Below, one piece after another: positions 27,089-35,162 of a stretch of DNA of 64,000 nt (its first letter is position 1; each line of letters opens with the position of its first letter). Location: the NCBI RefSeq assembly GCF_007827955.1, contig NZ_VITR01000002.1:186001-250000 (forward strand), read 5' to 3'. Source of the stretch: Nitrospirillum pindoramense (GTDB lineage: Bacteria > Pseudomonadota > Alphaproteobacteria > Azospirillales > Azospirillaceae). Below the pieces are notes generated by a model that saw only the letters and a program-made list of their open reading frames with translations, had not been told where the DNA came from and ran no database searches. A program made the translations under genes and the position numbers.

Positions 27089-27673
27089 TCAGGGCGCCTT
27101 GCCGGCCGCCTCGCGATCTTTGTCCAACAGCGGCTTGAAGGACGCGGCCAGGGCCACGTCGGCCTGGTCCACCTTCTGGTCGCCGTTCTTGTCGTGGAAA
27201 CCGAACATGCGCCAGCCGGACGCCATGAACTCCTCCCGCGACATCTTCTGATCGCCATCCAGGTCGATGGCGACGAAGCGGACATGGGTCTGCTTCAACT
27301 GCTGGGCCTTGCGCTCCGCCGGCACGTTCTCCTTGGTCAGCCGCGCCTCGAACTCGGTGGTGTACTCCGCCTCGCTCACCCAGCCGTCGCCGTTGGTGTC
27401 CAGTGCCCTGAACTGCTGGTCCCGCACCGCCTGGTATTCCTGGGCGGTGACCACGCCGTCGCCGTTCCGGTCATGTTCCTTGATGAAGCTGGCGATGTCG
27501 TGGGACGCCGCATGAGCATCCCCGATAGGGGCGACACCGAAGGCCAGGAAAGCCGCGCCGACCAGAGCGGTGGCGGCGAAACGGGCCGGACTGCGGCTTA
27601 AGGCGGTGCGGCTGTGGGCCAGGGCGCGCGGGGCCGAATGCCAGCCGTCAGCCTTTCGTTCCACTTCCCTCAT
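27089..27673 (-). CDS. Secreted EF-hand calcium-binding protein
   Basis: 194 residues from ATG 27673, with GAGGG upstream; a TTG start at 27688 is the alternative. A signal-like N-terminus with Arg residues and a hydrophobic core (about 36-53) is cut after AHA near residue 55. The mature part has four EF-hand loops: DRNGDGVVTAQE, DTNGDGWVSEAE, DLDGDQKMSREE and DKNGDQKVDQAD. Each has Asp or Asn at positions 1, 3 and 5 and most have an acidic residue at position 12. It is probably a periplasmic calcium-binding or -sensing protein. A Fur-like box lies 48 bases before its start, so iron may control it. Confidence 0.9.
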   Translation of the reverse strand: MREVERKADGWHSAPRALAHSRTALSRSPARFAATALVGAAFLAFGVAPIGDAHAASHDIASFIKEHDRNGDGVVTAQEYQAVRDQQFRALDTNGDGWVSEAEYTTEFEARLTKENVPAERKAQQLKQTHVRFVAIDLDGDQKMSREEFMASGWRMFGFHDKNGDQKVDQADVALAASFKPLLDKDREAAGKAP

Positions 27674-27720
27674 CGTCCCATCCCTCAACCGCAGTCATCA
27701 GCGTGTGACACCATCAGTAA

Positions 27721-27735
27721 TGCGAGTCATTCGCA
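27721..27735. promoter_or_regulatory. Fur/Mur-type box in a divergent promoter region
   Basis: TGCGAGTCATTCGCA, an inverted repeat TGCGA-N5-TCGCA. It matches the TGC-A-T-ATT-GCA pattern known for alphaproteobacterial Fur/Mur sites. It is 48 bases before the EF-hand gene start and 125 bases before the start of the 327-residue gene. It would repress in iron (or manganese) sufficiency. Inference from motif only. Confidence 0.6.
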
Positions 27736-27860
27736 CTTGCAAGCCAAAACCATGCACCGCGCCTGCGGAGAAGGACTTACTACCCAAAAGAGAAAGAAAT
27801 GCCCTGTCGCGCTCGTGTATATAAGCCAATGAACCACAACCCCAGCGGGAGATACCCGTC

Positions 27861-28844
27861 ATGAGCACGCCGACCGTAACCTACACCGACATTTTCGCCC
27901 CGAACTACTCCGTCACCGGCATCCGGCAGGACGGGGGCGATGGCCACCCGGTGATCATCACCGGCAGCTATCAGCAGAACGGCGGCGCCCCTCAAGGGTT
28001 GCTGTATCGCGGGCCGCTGTCGCCCACCGACAGCGACGGCTATATCTTCCTGACGCCCACCTTCCCCGGCCAGACCGTGACCTCGTCCATCTTCTACGGG
28101 CCCAACACCCCCTTGTTCGATCCCACACTGGGTAAGGGCAACATCCGGGCGGTCGGCAGCTACAAGTACAGCGAGGGCGGCAAAGCCGACCACGGCATGA
28201 TCTACCAAGGCGCCCCGGACGGGTCGGGCACCTGGACCCAGATCGACGTGCCGGCGGACGTGGCCGGCGGCACCGTGGCCAACACCATTCCCCACAGCAC
28301 CATGGGCGACCTGGTCGTGGGCAACTATGACGTGGCGGGCAAGCCGGCCTCTGGCAACGGCTTCATCCACAACCTGAAAACCGGGGCCTTCCAGATACTG
28401 GACATCGGGCCACTGGCCACGCTGTACGGCATTTGGCAAAACGCCGCCGACGGGCCCGCCGCCTATACCGTGGCCGGCGGCTACAAGAACGGCAAGGGCC
28501 TGAACGTGGGCCTGCTGGCCGACTATGACCCGGCCACCGGCGCGCTCAGCAACATCACGGAACTGAGCTACAAGAACCTGCCCGGCATCATCACCCATTT
28601 CGAAGGCATCACCGGCGTCCCCGGCGGCTATGCCCTGGCCGCCACCACCGATGCCGGGGCGGCCTTCGCCCATGTGGCCCGGGAGACGGGCGGCGGCTTC
28701 GGCGAAGCGCGCTGGCTGGCCAGCACCAACCCCGCCACCACCGGCCTCTGCACCGCCAATTCCATTCTGGGGAACACCCTGATCGGCATCTATCAGCCGG
28801 CCAGCGGCGGCATCCAAAGCTACGCCGCGACCCTGGGCGAATAG
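27861..28844 (+). CDS. Hypothetical 327-residue repeat protein
   Basis: GGGAGA lies 8 bases before the ATG. I do not recognise a named family. The sequence has short repeated units with Gly and aromatic residues (IITGSYQQN, RAVGSYKYSEG, VVGNYDVAG, VAGGYKNGKG, LIGIYQPAS) spaced about 50 residues apart. This fits a beta-propeller or beta-repeat fold similar to HAF-type repeat proteins. There is no signal peptide and no membrane helix; Cys is almost absent. The gene stands alone, divergent from the EF-hand gene with a Fur-like box between, so a role in metal limitation is possible but unproven. Confidence 0.7.
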   Translation: MSTPTVTYTDIFAPNYSVTGIRQDGGDGHPVIITGSYQQNGGAPQGLLYRGPLSPTDSDGYIFLTPTFPGQTVTSSIFYGPNTPLFDPTLGKGNIRAVGSYKYSEGGKADHGMIYQGAPDGSGTWTQIDVPADVAGGTVANTIPHSTMGDLVVGNYDVAGKPASGNGFIHNLKTGAFQILDIGPLATLYGIWQNAADGPAAYTVAGGYKNGKGLNVGLLADYDPATGALSNITELSYKNLPGIITHFEGITGVPGGYALAATTDAGAAFAHVARETGGGFGEARWLASTNPATTGLCTANSILGNTLIGIYQPASGGIQSYAATLGE

Positions 28845-29168
28845 GCCCGCTGGTCCCCCGGCAATCGACCCGGCAATCGAATTGACAGCCCCGCCGGCCC
28901 ATGTAACGCTGAATTCCGCTGTTGGACGCGGTTTCACGGGGGCCGGCGGCATGTCAGCGAAATTCCGTGAAGACGGGGCAAATCGGGCAGTTCATTTAAT
29001 TAATTCAGACATCTAACCCGGCGATTCCATCGCGTTCGGTCGTTGGCGTCCCGTTCCCCGGCTTGGGGGGTGTCAGGTAGCCGGGCGGCAATGCCGCCGG
29101 CAAAAAATAAACAGAAAAATAAACAGGGAGACTCGCCGCCTTTCCAAAATAACGGAGGCGGAACGGGC
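28845..29168. other. 324-base gap before the amine oxidase gene: no gene, small direct repeat
   Basis: Contains two copies of CCGGCAATCGA (28859-28869 and 28871-28881) followed by TTGACA at 28882-28887. An A+T-rich patch lies near 28992-29010. TTGACA may be a -35 element, but no convincing -10 follows. Otherwise nothing recognised. Confidence 0.5.
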
Positions 29169-30755
29169 ATGGGTTTTAGGGACATGAAAAGGCGCGACCT
29201 GCTGGCCATGATCGGCACGGTGGCGGGCAGCGCCGTGATGTATCAGGCGGCCACCAGCCTGGGCCTGGCGGCGGAGACCACCTACACCGGCCCCATCAAG
29301 CTGGACGGCGACGCCAGGGGCGCCTCCGTCCTGATCCTGGGGGCCGGCGTGGCCGGCCTGGTCGCGGCCATCGAGCTGCGCAAGGCGGGCTACAAGGTCC
29401 AGGTGCTGGAGTACCGGGAAAAGGCCGGCGGCCGCAGCTGGTCCCTGCGTGGCGGCGACACCTACACCGAACTGGGCGGATTCAAGCAGACGGTGGGCTT
29501 CGATCCCGGGCTGTACATCAACCCCGGTCCCTGGCGCATTCCCTATCACCACCGCGCCGTGCTGGACTATTGCCACCGCTATGGCGTGGCGCTGGAACCG
29601 TTCAACCAGGTCAATTACAACGCCTACCTTCATTCCAGCCAAGCCTACGGCGGCAAGCCGCAGCGCTTCCGCGAGATCCAGGCCGACTACCACGGCCATG
29701 TGGCGGAACTGCTGGCCAAGCTGACCAACCAGCGGGCGCTGGACGGCACGGTGGGCAAGGAAGACCAGGAAAAGCTGCTGGAATCGCTGCGCGCCTGGGG
29801 CGGGCTGGACAAGAACTACGCCTATGCCGCCGGCCTGGAGTCCAGCAACGTGCGCGGCTATGCCAAGGCGCCGGGCGGCGGCGTGAACGGTGCGCCCGTC
29901 CCCTCCACCCCCGCCGGCCTCAGCGACGTGATGCAGGGTGGCCTGTGGCGCTTCCTGGGCATGGGGATGCGGGATGAGTTCCAGTCCACCATCTTCCAGC
30001 CGGTGGGCGGCATGGATCAGTTCCCCACCGCCCTGGCGCGGCAGGTGAAGGACCTGATCCGCTACAACACCAAGGTGACGGAGATCCGGCAGGACGACCA
30101 CGGCGTCACCGTCACCTATACCGACACCGTGAAGGGCGGTGCGCCGCAGACGGCCAAGGCCGACTGGTGCCTATGCACCATCCCGCTGACGGTGCTGAGC
30201 CAGATCAAGCTGAACGTCGGCGCCAAGATGACCAACGCCATCAATGCCGTGCCCTATGAGGCCGCGGCCAAGGTGGGCCTGCAGTTCAAGCGCCGCTTCT
30301 GGGAACAGGACGAGGCCATCTACGGCGGCATCAGCTTCACCGACCTGCCCATCGCCATGATCGGCTATCCCAACAGCGGCTACGGCAGCCCGGGCAAGGG
30401 GGTGCTGCTGGGCACCTACGTCTTCGGCCCCTACGCCATGGAGTACACCGCCATGCCGCCGGAGGAGCGCGTGAAGCGCGCCCTGGCCTATGGCGCCCAG
30501 ATCCACCCGCAATACATCAAGGAGTTCGACACCGGCGTGGCGGTGGGTTGGCACCGCGTGCCTTGGACCCTGGGCTGCCACGCCGCCTGGACGGAAGAGA
30601 CGCGGGCCGCGCACTACCAGGATTTGTGCCAGGTGGACGGGCGCATCGCCCTGGCGGGTGAGCACGCCAGCTATATCACCGGCTGGCAGGAGGGGGCGGT
30701 CCTGTCCTCCCTCGACGCCATCACCCGCCTGCACAAGCGGGTCGTGACGGCCTGA
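29169..30755 (+). CDS. Tat-exported flavin monoamine oxidase/dehydrogenase
   Basis: 528 residues from ATG 29169, with GGAGGCGG upstream; the in-frame extension to 29043 is not needed. The N-terminus MKRRDLLAMIGTVAGSAV is a twin-arginine signal. Then comes the FAD-binding Rossmann motif LGAGVAGLVAAIELRKAG with the following LEYREKAGGRSWSLRGG (flavin-containing amine oxidase signature). The C-terminal AGEHASYITGWQEGAVLSSLDAI closes the FAD site. It oxidises an amine in the periplasm. A cytochrome c gene follows 26 bases later, so electrons may go to that cytochrome instead of O2, as shown for nicotine oxidoreductase NicA2 and its cytochrome. Substrate unknown. Confidence 0.92.
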   Translation: MGFRDMKRRDLLAMIGTVAGSAVMYQAATSLGLAAETTYTGPIKLDGDARGASVLILGAGVAGLVAAIELRKAGYKVQVLEYREKAGGRSWSLRGGDTYTELGGFKQTVGFDPGLYINPGPWRIPYHHRAVLDYCHRYGVALEPFNQVNYNAYLHSSQAYGGKPQRFREIQADYHGHVAELLAKLTNQRALDGTVGKEDQEKLLESLRAWGGLDKNYAYAAGLESSNVRGYAKAPGGGVNGAPVPSTPAGLSDVMQGGLWRFLGMGMRDEFQSTIFQPVGGMDQFPTALARQVKDLIRYNTKVTEIRQDDHGVTVTYTDTVKGGAPQTAKADWCLCTIPLTVLSQIKLNVGAKMTNAINAVPYEAAAKVGLQFKRRFWEQDEAIYGGISFTDLPIAMIGYPNSGYGSPGKGVLLGTYVFGPYAMEYTAMPPEERVKRALAYGAQIHPQYIKEFDTGVAVGWHRVPWTLGCHAAWTEETRAAHYQDLCQVDGRIALAGEHASYITGWQEGAVLSSLDAITRLHKRVVTA

Positions 30756-30781
30756 CGCCCCCCTATCGCGAGAGACCATCC

Positions 30782-31222
30782 ATGACGATCCTCAAGTCTT
30801 TCACGGTGAAGGCGGCCGGCCTGACGGCACTGCTGACCGGCCTTTATGGGGCGGCGGGCATGCTGCCCCACGCCGCCCACGCCCAGGCGTCGGACGCCAG
30901 TTCCGCCGCCTTCGCCAGCCCCCGCCATTTCGGCCAGAGGGACGGCGCCGCGCTGTACCAGGCCATCTGCCAGGGCTGCCACATGCCGGACGCCAAGGGC
31001 GCCACCGGCGCCGGCACCTATCCCGCCCTGGCCGGTAATCCCAATCTGGAGGCGGCGGGCTATCCCGTCGCCATGGTGGTGCACGGCCAGCGCGCCATGC
31101 CGCCCATCGGCGAATTCCTGGACGACGAGCAGGTGGCGGCGGTGGTGAACTATGTCCGCACCCACTTCGGCAACCACTACACCGACGCGGTCACGGCGGC
31201 GGACGTGAAGGCGGCGCGTTAG
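30782..31222 (+). CDS. Periplasmic cytochrome c paired with the amine oxidase
   Basis: 146 residues. Signal peptide at about 1-36 (cut after AHA or AQA), then CQGCHMP near residue 63 for haem c. LAGNPNLEAAGYP lies between, and a later AMPPIGEFLDDEQVAAVVNYVRTHFGN carries the methionine ligand and the C-terminal helix. This is a monohaem class I cytochrome of the type attached to alcohol/amine dehydrogenases. Spacing and strand indicate co-transcription with the amine oxidase, and the likely role is its electron acceptor. Confidence 0.92.
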   Translation: MTILKSFTVKAAGLTALLTGLYGAAGMLPHAAHAQASDASSAAFASPRHFGQRDGAALYQAICQGCHMPDAKGATGAGTYPALAGNPNLEAAGYPVAMVVHGQRAMPPIGEFLDDEQVAAVVNYVRTHFGNHYTDAVTAADVKAAR

Positions 31223-31265
31223 ACGTTCCCTCAATCGCCGGGCGGCGGACATCCGTCCGCCCAGG

Positions 31266-31349
31266 CTTGTCCTCGCTGCGCCCTGCGGTGCTCGCTCCGG
31301 CGGCCACGGTCGTGGCCTATAGCGGCACGAGTCACCATCTCGTGCCGCT
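31266..31349 (+). repeat. Dispersed two-hairpin intergenic element, copy B
   Basis: Conserved box at 31266-31300 (CTTGTCCTCG then CCCTGCGGTGCTCGCTCCGG). A 7-bp hairpin follows (31302-31308 with 31311-31317), then an 11-bp hairpin (31321-31331 with 31339-31349). It lies between the convergent cytochrome c and CCA-transferase genes. The stems differ in sequence from copies A and C but keep pairing. Confidence 0.65.
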
Positions 31350-31366
31350 GGCTCGTGCCGCTGGCG

Positions 31367-32626
31367 TTATTGCTTCGCGGGGCGAGGGATGGAGGCCAAC
31401 CGCCGCTCCAGCTCCGCCAGGCAGGCATCGCGGTCGGGCTGGAAATCGTGGGCGATCCACCAGCGTTCCAACTCAGCCATCAGGCGGCCGACCTCCGGTC
31501 CCGGTGGCAAACCCCGGTCCAAAACGTCCTGTCCGCGCAGGGGAAAGGGGATTTCCCGCCAGGCGGATGCCTCGGCCAGGGGCTCGAACAGCTCGAAGGC
31601 CGGCGTGCCCATGCCCGCCGCCGACAGCAGCAGCACGGCGCGGTAGACTTCCGGTCCCAGGCGGTGCAAGGCGATTCGCCGCGACTTGAAGGGCAGCTCG
31701 GGATGGACATCCACCGCCGGCGCGGCGATGGCCTTAAGCCGTTCCCGCTGGAAGTTGGAGAAGCGCAAACGGTCGGCCACCGCCTCGGCCGCGCCGTGGG
31801 CCAAGGGGCCGGCGGGCAGCAAGGCGGCCAGGCGGGCCAGCGGCTCCGTCTCCCCCACCATCCATTCCAGGCGGTCCAGCGCGGCCAGCCGGTCCACCGC
31901 CATGGCCTGGGGCAGGACATGCTCCATGATTCCCTGGTCCACCATGATGCGCCAGACATCGGCGGCGCGGTCGGTGGCCAGCAGCTTCAACACCTCTTCC
32001 CGCACCCGCTCGCCGGACAGGCCACTGACCAGGGGCGCCAGTCGGGTGCAGGCGTCCAGCGCCACCGCGTCCGGCGGCCCCTTGCCCAGGCGGGCGTAGA
32101 AGCGGAAGAAGCGCAGCAGGCGCAGCACATCCTCACGGATGCGTGTCTCGGCGTCACCGATGAAGCGCACGCGCCCCGCCGTCAGGTCGGGCACGCCGCC
32201 GAAGGGGTCGTACAGTTCCCCATCCACCGTCAGCGACAGGGCGTTGAAGGTGAAGTCGCGGCGGGCGGCGTCGGCCAGCCAGTCGTCGGTGAAGGCCACC
32301 CGGGCGCTGCGGCCGAAGGTTTCCACATCCTGGCGCAGGGTGGTGATCTCGAACGTCTCGCTGCCGATGATGGCGGTGACGGTGCCGTGCTTCAGGCCCG
32401 TGGGGATGACGCGGATGCCATCGGCCTTCAGGCGGCGCATCACCTCCTCCGGCGGCAGCGGCGTGGCGATGTCGATGTCCGCCGCCTGCACCTCCAGCAG
32501 ACAGTCGCGCACGCAGCCGCCGACGAATCGCGCCTCTTGCCCGGTGCGCATGAGCGATTGCAGGACGCGGCGGCTGGCCACGGAGGCCAAGGGGCCAGCG
32601 GGCACCAGGGAGCGGACGGAAGTCAT
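31367..32626 (-). CDS. cca: CCA tRNA nucleotidyltransferase (class II)
   Basis: 419 residues. Class II signatures: FVGGCVRDCLL, the metal-binding DIDIATPLPPEEV, RRDFTFNALSL and the RIREDVLRLLRFFRFYARLG helix region. A C-terminal helical domain (about 255-419) lacks an HD domain. It adds or repairs the 3' CCA of tRNAs from CTP and ATP in the cytosol. It is the third gene of a DUF1285-NUDIX-CCA unit, an arrangement common in alphaproteobacteria. The gap to the NUDIX gene is 80 bases. Confidence 0.95.
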   Translation of the reverse strand: MTSVRSLVPAGPLASVASRRVLQSLMRTGQEARFVGGCVRDCLLEVQAADIDIATPLPPEEVMRRLKADGIRVIPTGLKHGTVTAIIGSETFEITTLRQDVETFGRSARVAFTDDWLADAARRDFTFNALSLTVDGELYDPFGGVPDLTAGRVRFIGDAETRIREDVLRLLRFFRFYARLGKGPPDAVALDACTRLAPLVSGLSGERVREEVLKLLATDRAADVWRIMVDQGIMEHVLPQAMAVDRLAALDRLEWMVGETEPLARLAALLPAGPLAHGAAEAVADRLRFSNFQRERLKAIAAPAVDVHPELPFKSRRIALHRLGPEVYRAVLLLSAAGMGTPAFELFEPLAEASAWREIPFPLRGQDVLDRGLPPGPEVGRLMAELERWWIAHDFQPDRDACLAELERRLASIPRPAKQ

Positions 32627-32706
32627 GACGCCTAATGGTTGTATTTTGAGGGAAGTTTAGCAAGCCGATGATCAAGGGGCAACGCCCCCACCGGCGCGCG
32701 CCAGGA

Positions 32707-33339
32707 TCAGTCGGGCACGCCCAGCACATCGCATAGGTTCACCAGCATCCCCGCCGTGGCGCCCCAGATGTAGCGCTCGTTGTAGGGGAAGACCCAGAAG
32801 TGGCGCAGCGCGCCCTTGAACTCCCGCGACTGGCGCTGACGGCTGCCGGGGTCGCGAATGAAGGCCAGCGGCACCTCGAACACCTCCTGCACCTCCGACG
32901 GGTCGGGCTGCAGGAAGAAGGGCGGCTGGACCAGGCCCACCACCGGCACCACACGGAACCCTGTGCGGGTGTAGTAGGTGTCCAGGCGCCCCACCACCTC
33001 CACCTGGGTGGGCGGCAGGCCCACCTCCTCCTCCGTTTCGCGCAAGGCCGTCGCCACGGCGTCGGTATCTTCCGGCTCAACCCGGCCGCCGGGGAAACTG
33101 ATCTGGCCGCCATGGGCCGCCAGATGGGCGGTGCGCTGGGTCAGCAGCACGGTCATGCCGTCGGGCCGGTCGACCAGGGGAACCAGCACGGCGGCATCAC
33201 GCACCGACGGGACATCGAACACGGCGTCCGGGATGTTGCCATCGCGGTCGCCCCGGGCGTTGATGCCAGGCCCCTCGAACGCGAAGGCCCCGTGCCAGCG
33301 CCCGGCGAAGGCGCGGCGGATCGCCGCCGCCGTGGTCAC
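32707..33339 (-). CDS. NUDIX hydrolase, CoA pyrophosphatase-like
   Basis: 210 residues from GTG 33339, which overlaps the upstream stop codon as GTGA; the ATG at 33375 lies inside the upstream gene. The Nudix box runs GGRVEPEDTDAVATALRETE-EEVGL with all catalytic glutamates. The preceding LVPLVDRPDGMTVLLTQR and AHGGQISFPGG mark the UPF0035/CoA pyrophosphatase group. It should split CoA or related dinucleotides. It is co-transcribed with DUF1285 (4-base overlap) and cca. Confidence 0.93.
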   Translation of the reverse strand: MTTAAAIRRAFAGRWHGAFAFEGPGINARGDRDGNIPDAVFDVPSVRDAAVLVPLVDRPDGMTVLLTQRTAHLAAHGGQISFPGGRVEPEDTDAVATALRETEEEVGLPPTQVEVVGRLDTYYTRTGFRVVPVVGLVQPPFFLQPDPSEVQEVFEVPLAFIRDPGSRQRQSREFKGALRHFWVFPYNERYIWGATAGMLVNLCDVLGVPD

Positions 33340-33971
33340 GCCGCCTCCAGCCGGAAGAACACACCCTGGCTCCATACCCCCGCGGGTCCATCACCCCCTC
33401 CCGCCTCCGTGGCACCGGCCAGGGCAAGATCGGCCAGTTCATAGAAGACGGGCCGGTTCAGCCGCGCCTCCAGCCCGCGGCCGATATCGCCGCGCACGTG
33501 GATATAGGGGCCGGGCTCCCCCGTTTCCGGGTCGATGGCCACCCGAATCGGATGCTCCGCCCCCGCCGTCACCCACTGGTCCAGGTTGGTGCGGAAGGAC
33601 AGCGCCTGGTTCGGGCCCTCACCCTCCCGCCGCATCTCCACCGCCACGAAGGGCGCGTCGTCCACCCGGATGCGGCCGCGCTCCGCCGGGGTGATCAGCC
33701 AATAGTCGCCGGCCTCGTCCCGGCGCAGGACGGTGGCGAACAGCTTGACCAGGGGCAGCCGGCCGATGGGGCTGCCGTGGTAAAACCAGGTGCCGTCCCG
33801 GGCGATACGGATATCGTAGCCTTCGTCCGGGCGGGTGTCAGAAGCCCCGCCGTCCGGGGCCGCCGCCGCCCTTAAGCCGGCCAGATCGGCGGGGCCTTCG
33901 GCGGCGGGCGCGGCCGTGCCGGCCGTCTGCTGGCCGGCCTGGGAACCGGCATCGGGCTTGCTTTCCGTCAT
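33336..33971 (-). CDS. DUF1285 family protein
   Basis: 211 residues from ATG 33971; the open frame upstream is antisense to the MoxR operon and not part of the gene. A low-complexity Ala/Gly/Gln N-terminus (about 1-45) precedes the DUF1285 domain: DGTWFYHGSPIGRLPLVKLFATVLRRDEAGDYWLITPAERGRI and a C-terminal ELADLAL. The family has known structures but no settled function. It heads the unit with NUDIX and cca and is divergent from MoxR. Confidence 0.92.
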   Translation of the reverse strand: MTESKPDAGSQAGQQTAGTAAPAAEGPADLAGLRAAAAPDGGASDTRPDEGYDIRIARDGTWFYHGSPIGRLPLVKLFATVLRRDEAGDYWLITPAERGRIRVDDAPFVAVEMRREGEGPNQALSFRTNLDQWVTAGAEHPIRVAIDPETGEPGPYIHVRGDIGRGLEARLNRPVFYELADLALAGATEAGGGDGPAGVWSQGVFFRLEAA

Positions 33972-34034
33972 GACGCAATCAACCATCAAGCCGAATGGGC
34001 CACCCCCTCGACCTATCTGCCGAGGCGGGTGGAC

Positions 34035-34048
34035 CGGAAAATTTTCCG
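34035..34048. promoter_or_regulatory. 14-base perfect palindrome between DUF1285 and moxR
   Basis: CGGAAAATTTTCCG, centred in the 171-base divergent gap. It is A+T-rich in a G+C-rich region, so it stands out as an operator candidate able to act on both transcripts. The binding protein is unknown. Confidence 0.45.
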
Positions 34049-34142
34049 ATTTCGGCCACAAAGCTAGCATAAAGGGGGCTGGCATACAGGCCCGGAGCCG
34101 GCGTTTTTGGCATTGCTGGTGAACCATTCCCTGGGAGACCCC

Positions 34143-35162
34143 GTGTTGAGCATCACCGACCTGCCCCGTGACCACGTTTACCCGGATGCGAGCCTGGCCT
34201 TGGACATCGAAAACACCGGCCTGAAACTGGCCAGTGTGCGCGCCATGATCGGCCAGGCCATCTTCGGCCAGGAAGAGGTGATCGACCTTAGCCTCGTGAC
34301 CCTGCTGGCCGGCGGCCACCTGTTGCTGGTGGGCGTGCCCGGCCTGGCCAAGACCCGCCTGGTGGAAACGCTGGGCACCGTGCTGGGCCTGGATGAACGC
34401 CGGGTGCAATGCACCCCCGACCTGATGCCGGCCGATATCCTGGGCTCCGAAGTTCTGGAGGAGGGGGAGCACGGCCGCCGCGCCTTCCGCTTCATCCCCG
34501 GCCCGGTCTTCGCCCAGCTGCTGATGGCCGACGAGATCAACCGCGCCAGCCCGCGCACGCAGTCCGCCCTGCTGCAGGCGATGCAGGAGGGCCGCGTGTC
34601 CGTGGCCGGGCAGTACCACCCCCTGCCCCGTCCCTTCCATGTGCTGGCGACCCAGAACCCGCTGGAACAGGAGGGCACCTACCCCCTGCCGGAGGCGCAG
34701 TTGGACCGCTTCCTGCTGCAGGTGGACGTGACCTATCCCGAGCGCGACGCCGAGCGGCTGATGATGATCGCCACCACCGGCGCCGCCTCCGCGACCGTGC
34801 GGCCCGTGCTGACGGCGGCGGAATTGCAGGCGGCCCAGGAGCTGGTGCGCCGGGTGCCGGTGGGCGACAGCGTGGTCGACGGCATCCTGGACCTGGTGCG
34901 CAGCGGCCGGCCCGAGACCAGTGACGTGGCGGAGGTGCGGCGGCACGTGGCCTGGGGCCCCGGCCCCCGCGCCGCCCAGGCCCTGATGCTGGCCAGCCGC
35001 GCCCGGGCCTTGATGGACGGCCGCTACACCCCGTCGCGGGATGACGTGGTGGCCTTGGCCAAGCCGGTGCTGCGCCACCGCATGGCGCTGAACTTCAGCG
35101 CGCGGGCCGAGGGCATCACCCTGGACGCCGTCATCGATCGTCTGTGCGCGCCGCTGGCCTGA
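34143..35162 (+). CDS. MoxR-family AAA+ ATPase
   Basis: 339 residues from GTG 34143, with GGGAGA 6 bases before it; an in-frame ATG at 34107 is possible. Walker A GVPGLAKT, Walker B LLMADEINRA, sensor region HVLATQNPLEQEGTYPLPEAQLDRF with the conserved Asn, and the C-terminal lid. MoxR proteins are chaperone-like ATPases that activate metal or VWA-domain partners. The three genes that follow encode DUF58, BatA-like and VWA proteins, the standard partner set. The DUF58 start overlaps its stop by one base. Confidence 0.95.
   Translation: MLSITDLPRDHVYPDASLALDIENTGLKLASVRAMIGQAIFGQEEVIDLSLVTLLAGGHLLLVGVPGLAKTRLVETLGTVLGLDERRVQCTPDLMPADILGSEVLEEGEHGRRAFRFIPGPVFAQLLMADEINRASPRTQSALLQAMQEGRVSVAGQYHPLPRPFHVLATQNPLEQEGTYPLPEAQLDRFLLQVDVTYPERDAERLMMIATTGAASATVRPVLTAAELQAAQELVRRVPVGDSVVDGILDLVRSGRPETSDVAEVRRHVAWGPGPRAAQALMLASRARALMDGRYTPSRDDVVALAKPVLRHRMALNFSARAEGITLDAVIDRLCAPLA

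Noticed and set aside
28882-28909. Sigma-70 promoter TTGACA plus TAACGC
   Set aside because: The -10 match is too weak, with a 16-base spacer; noted only as a possible -35.
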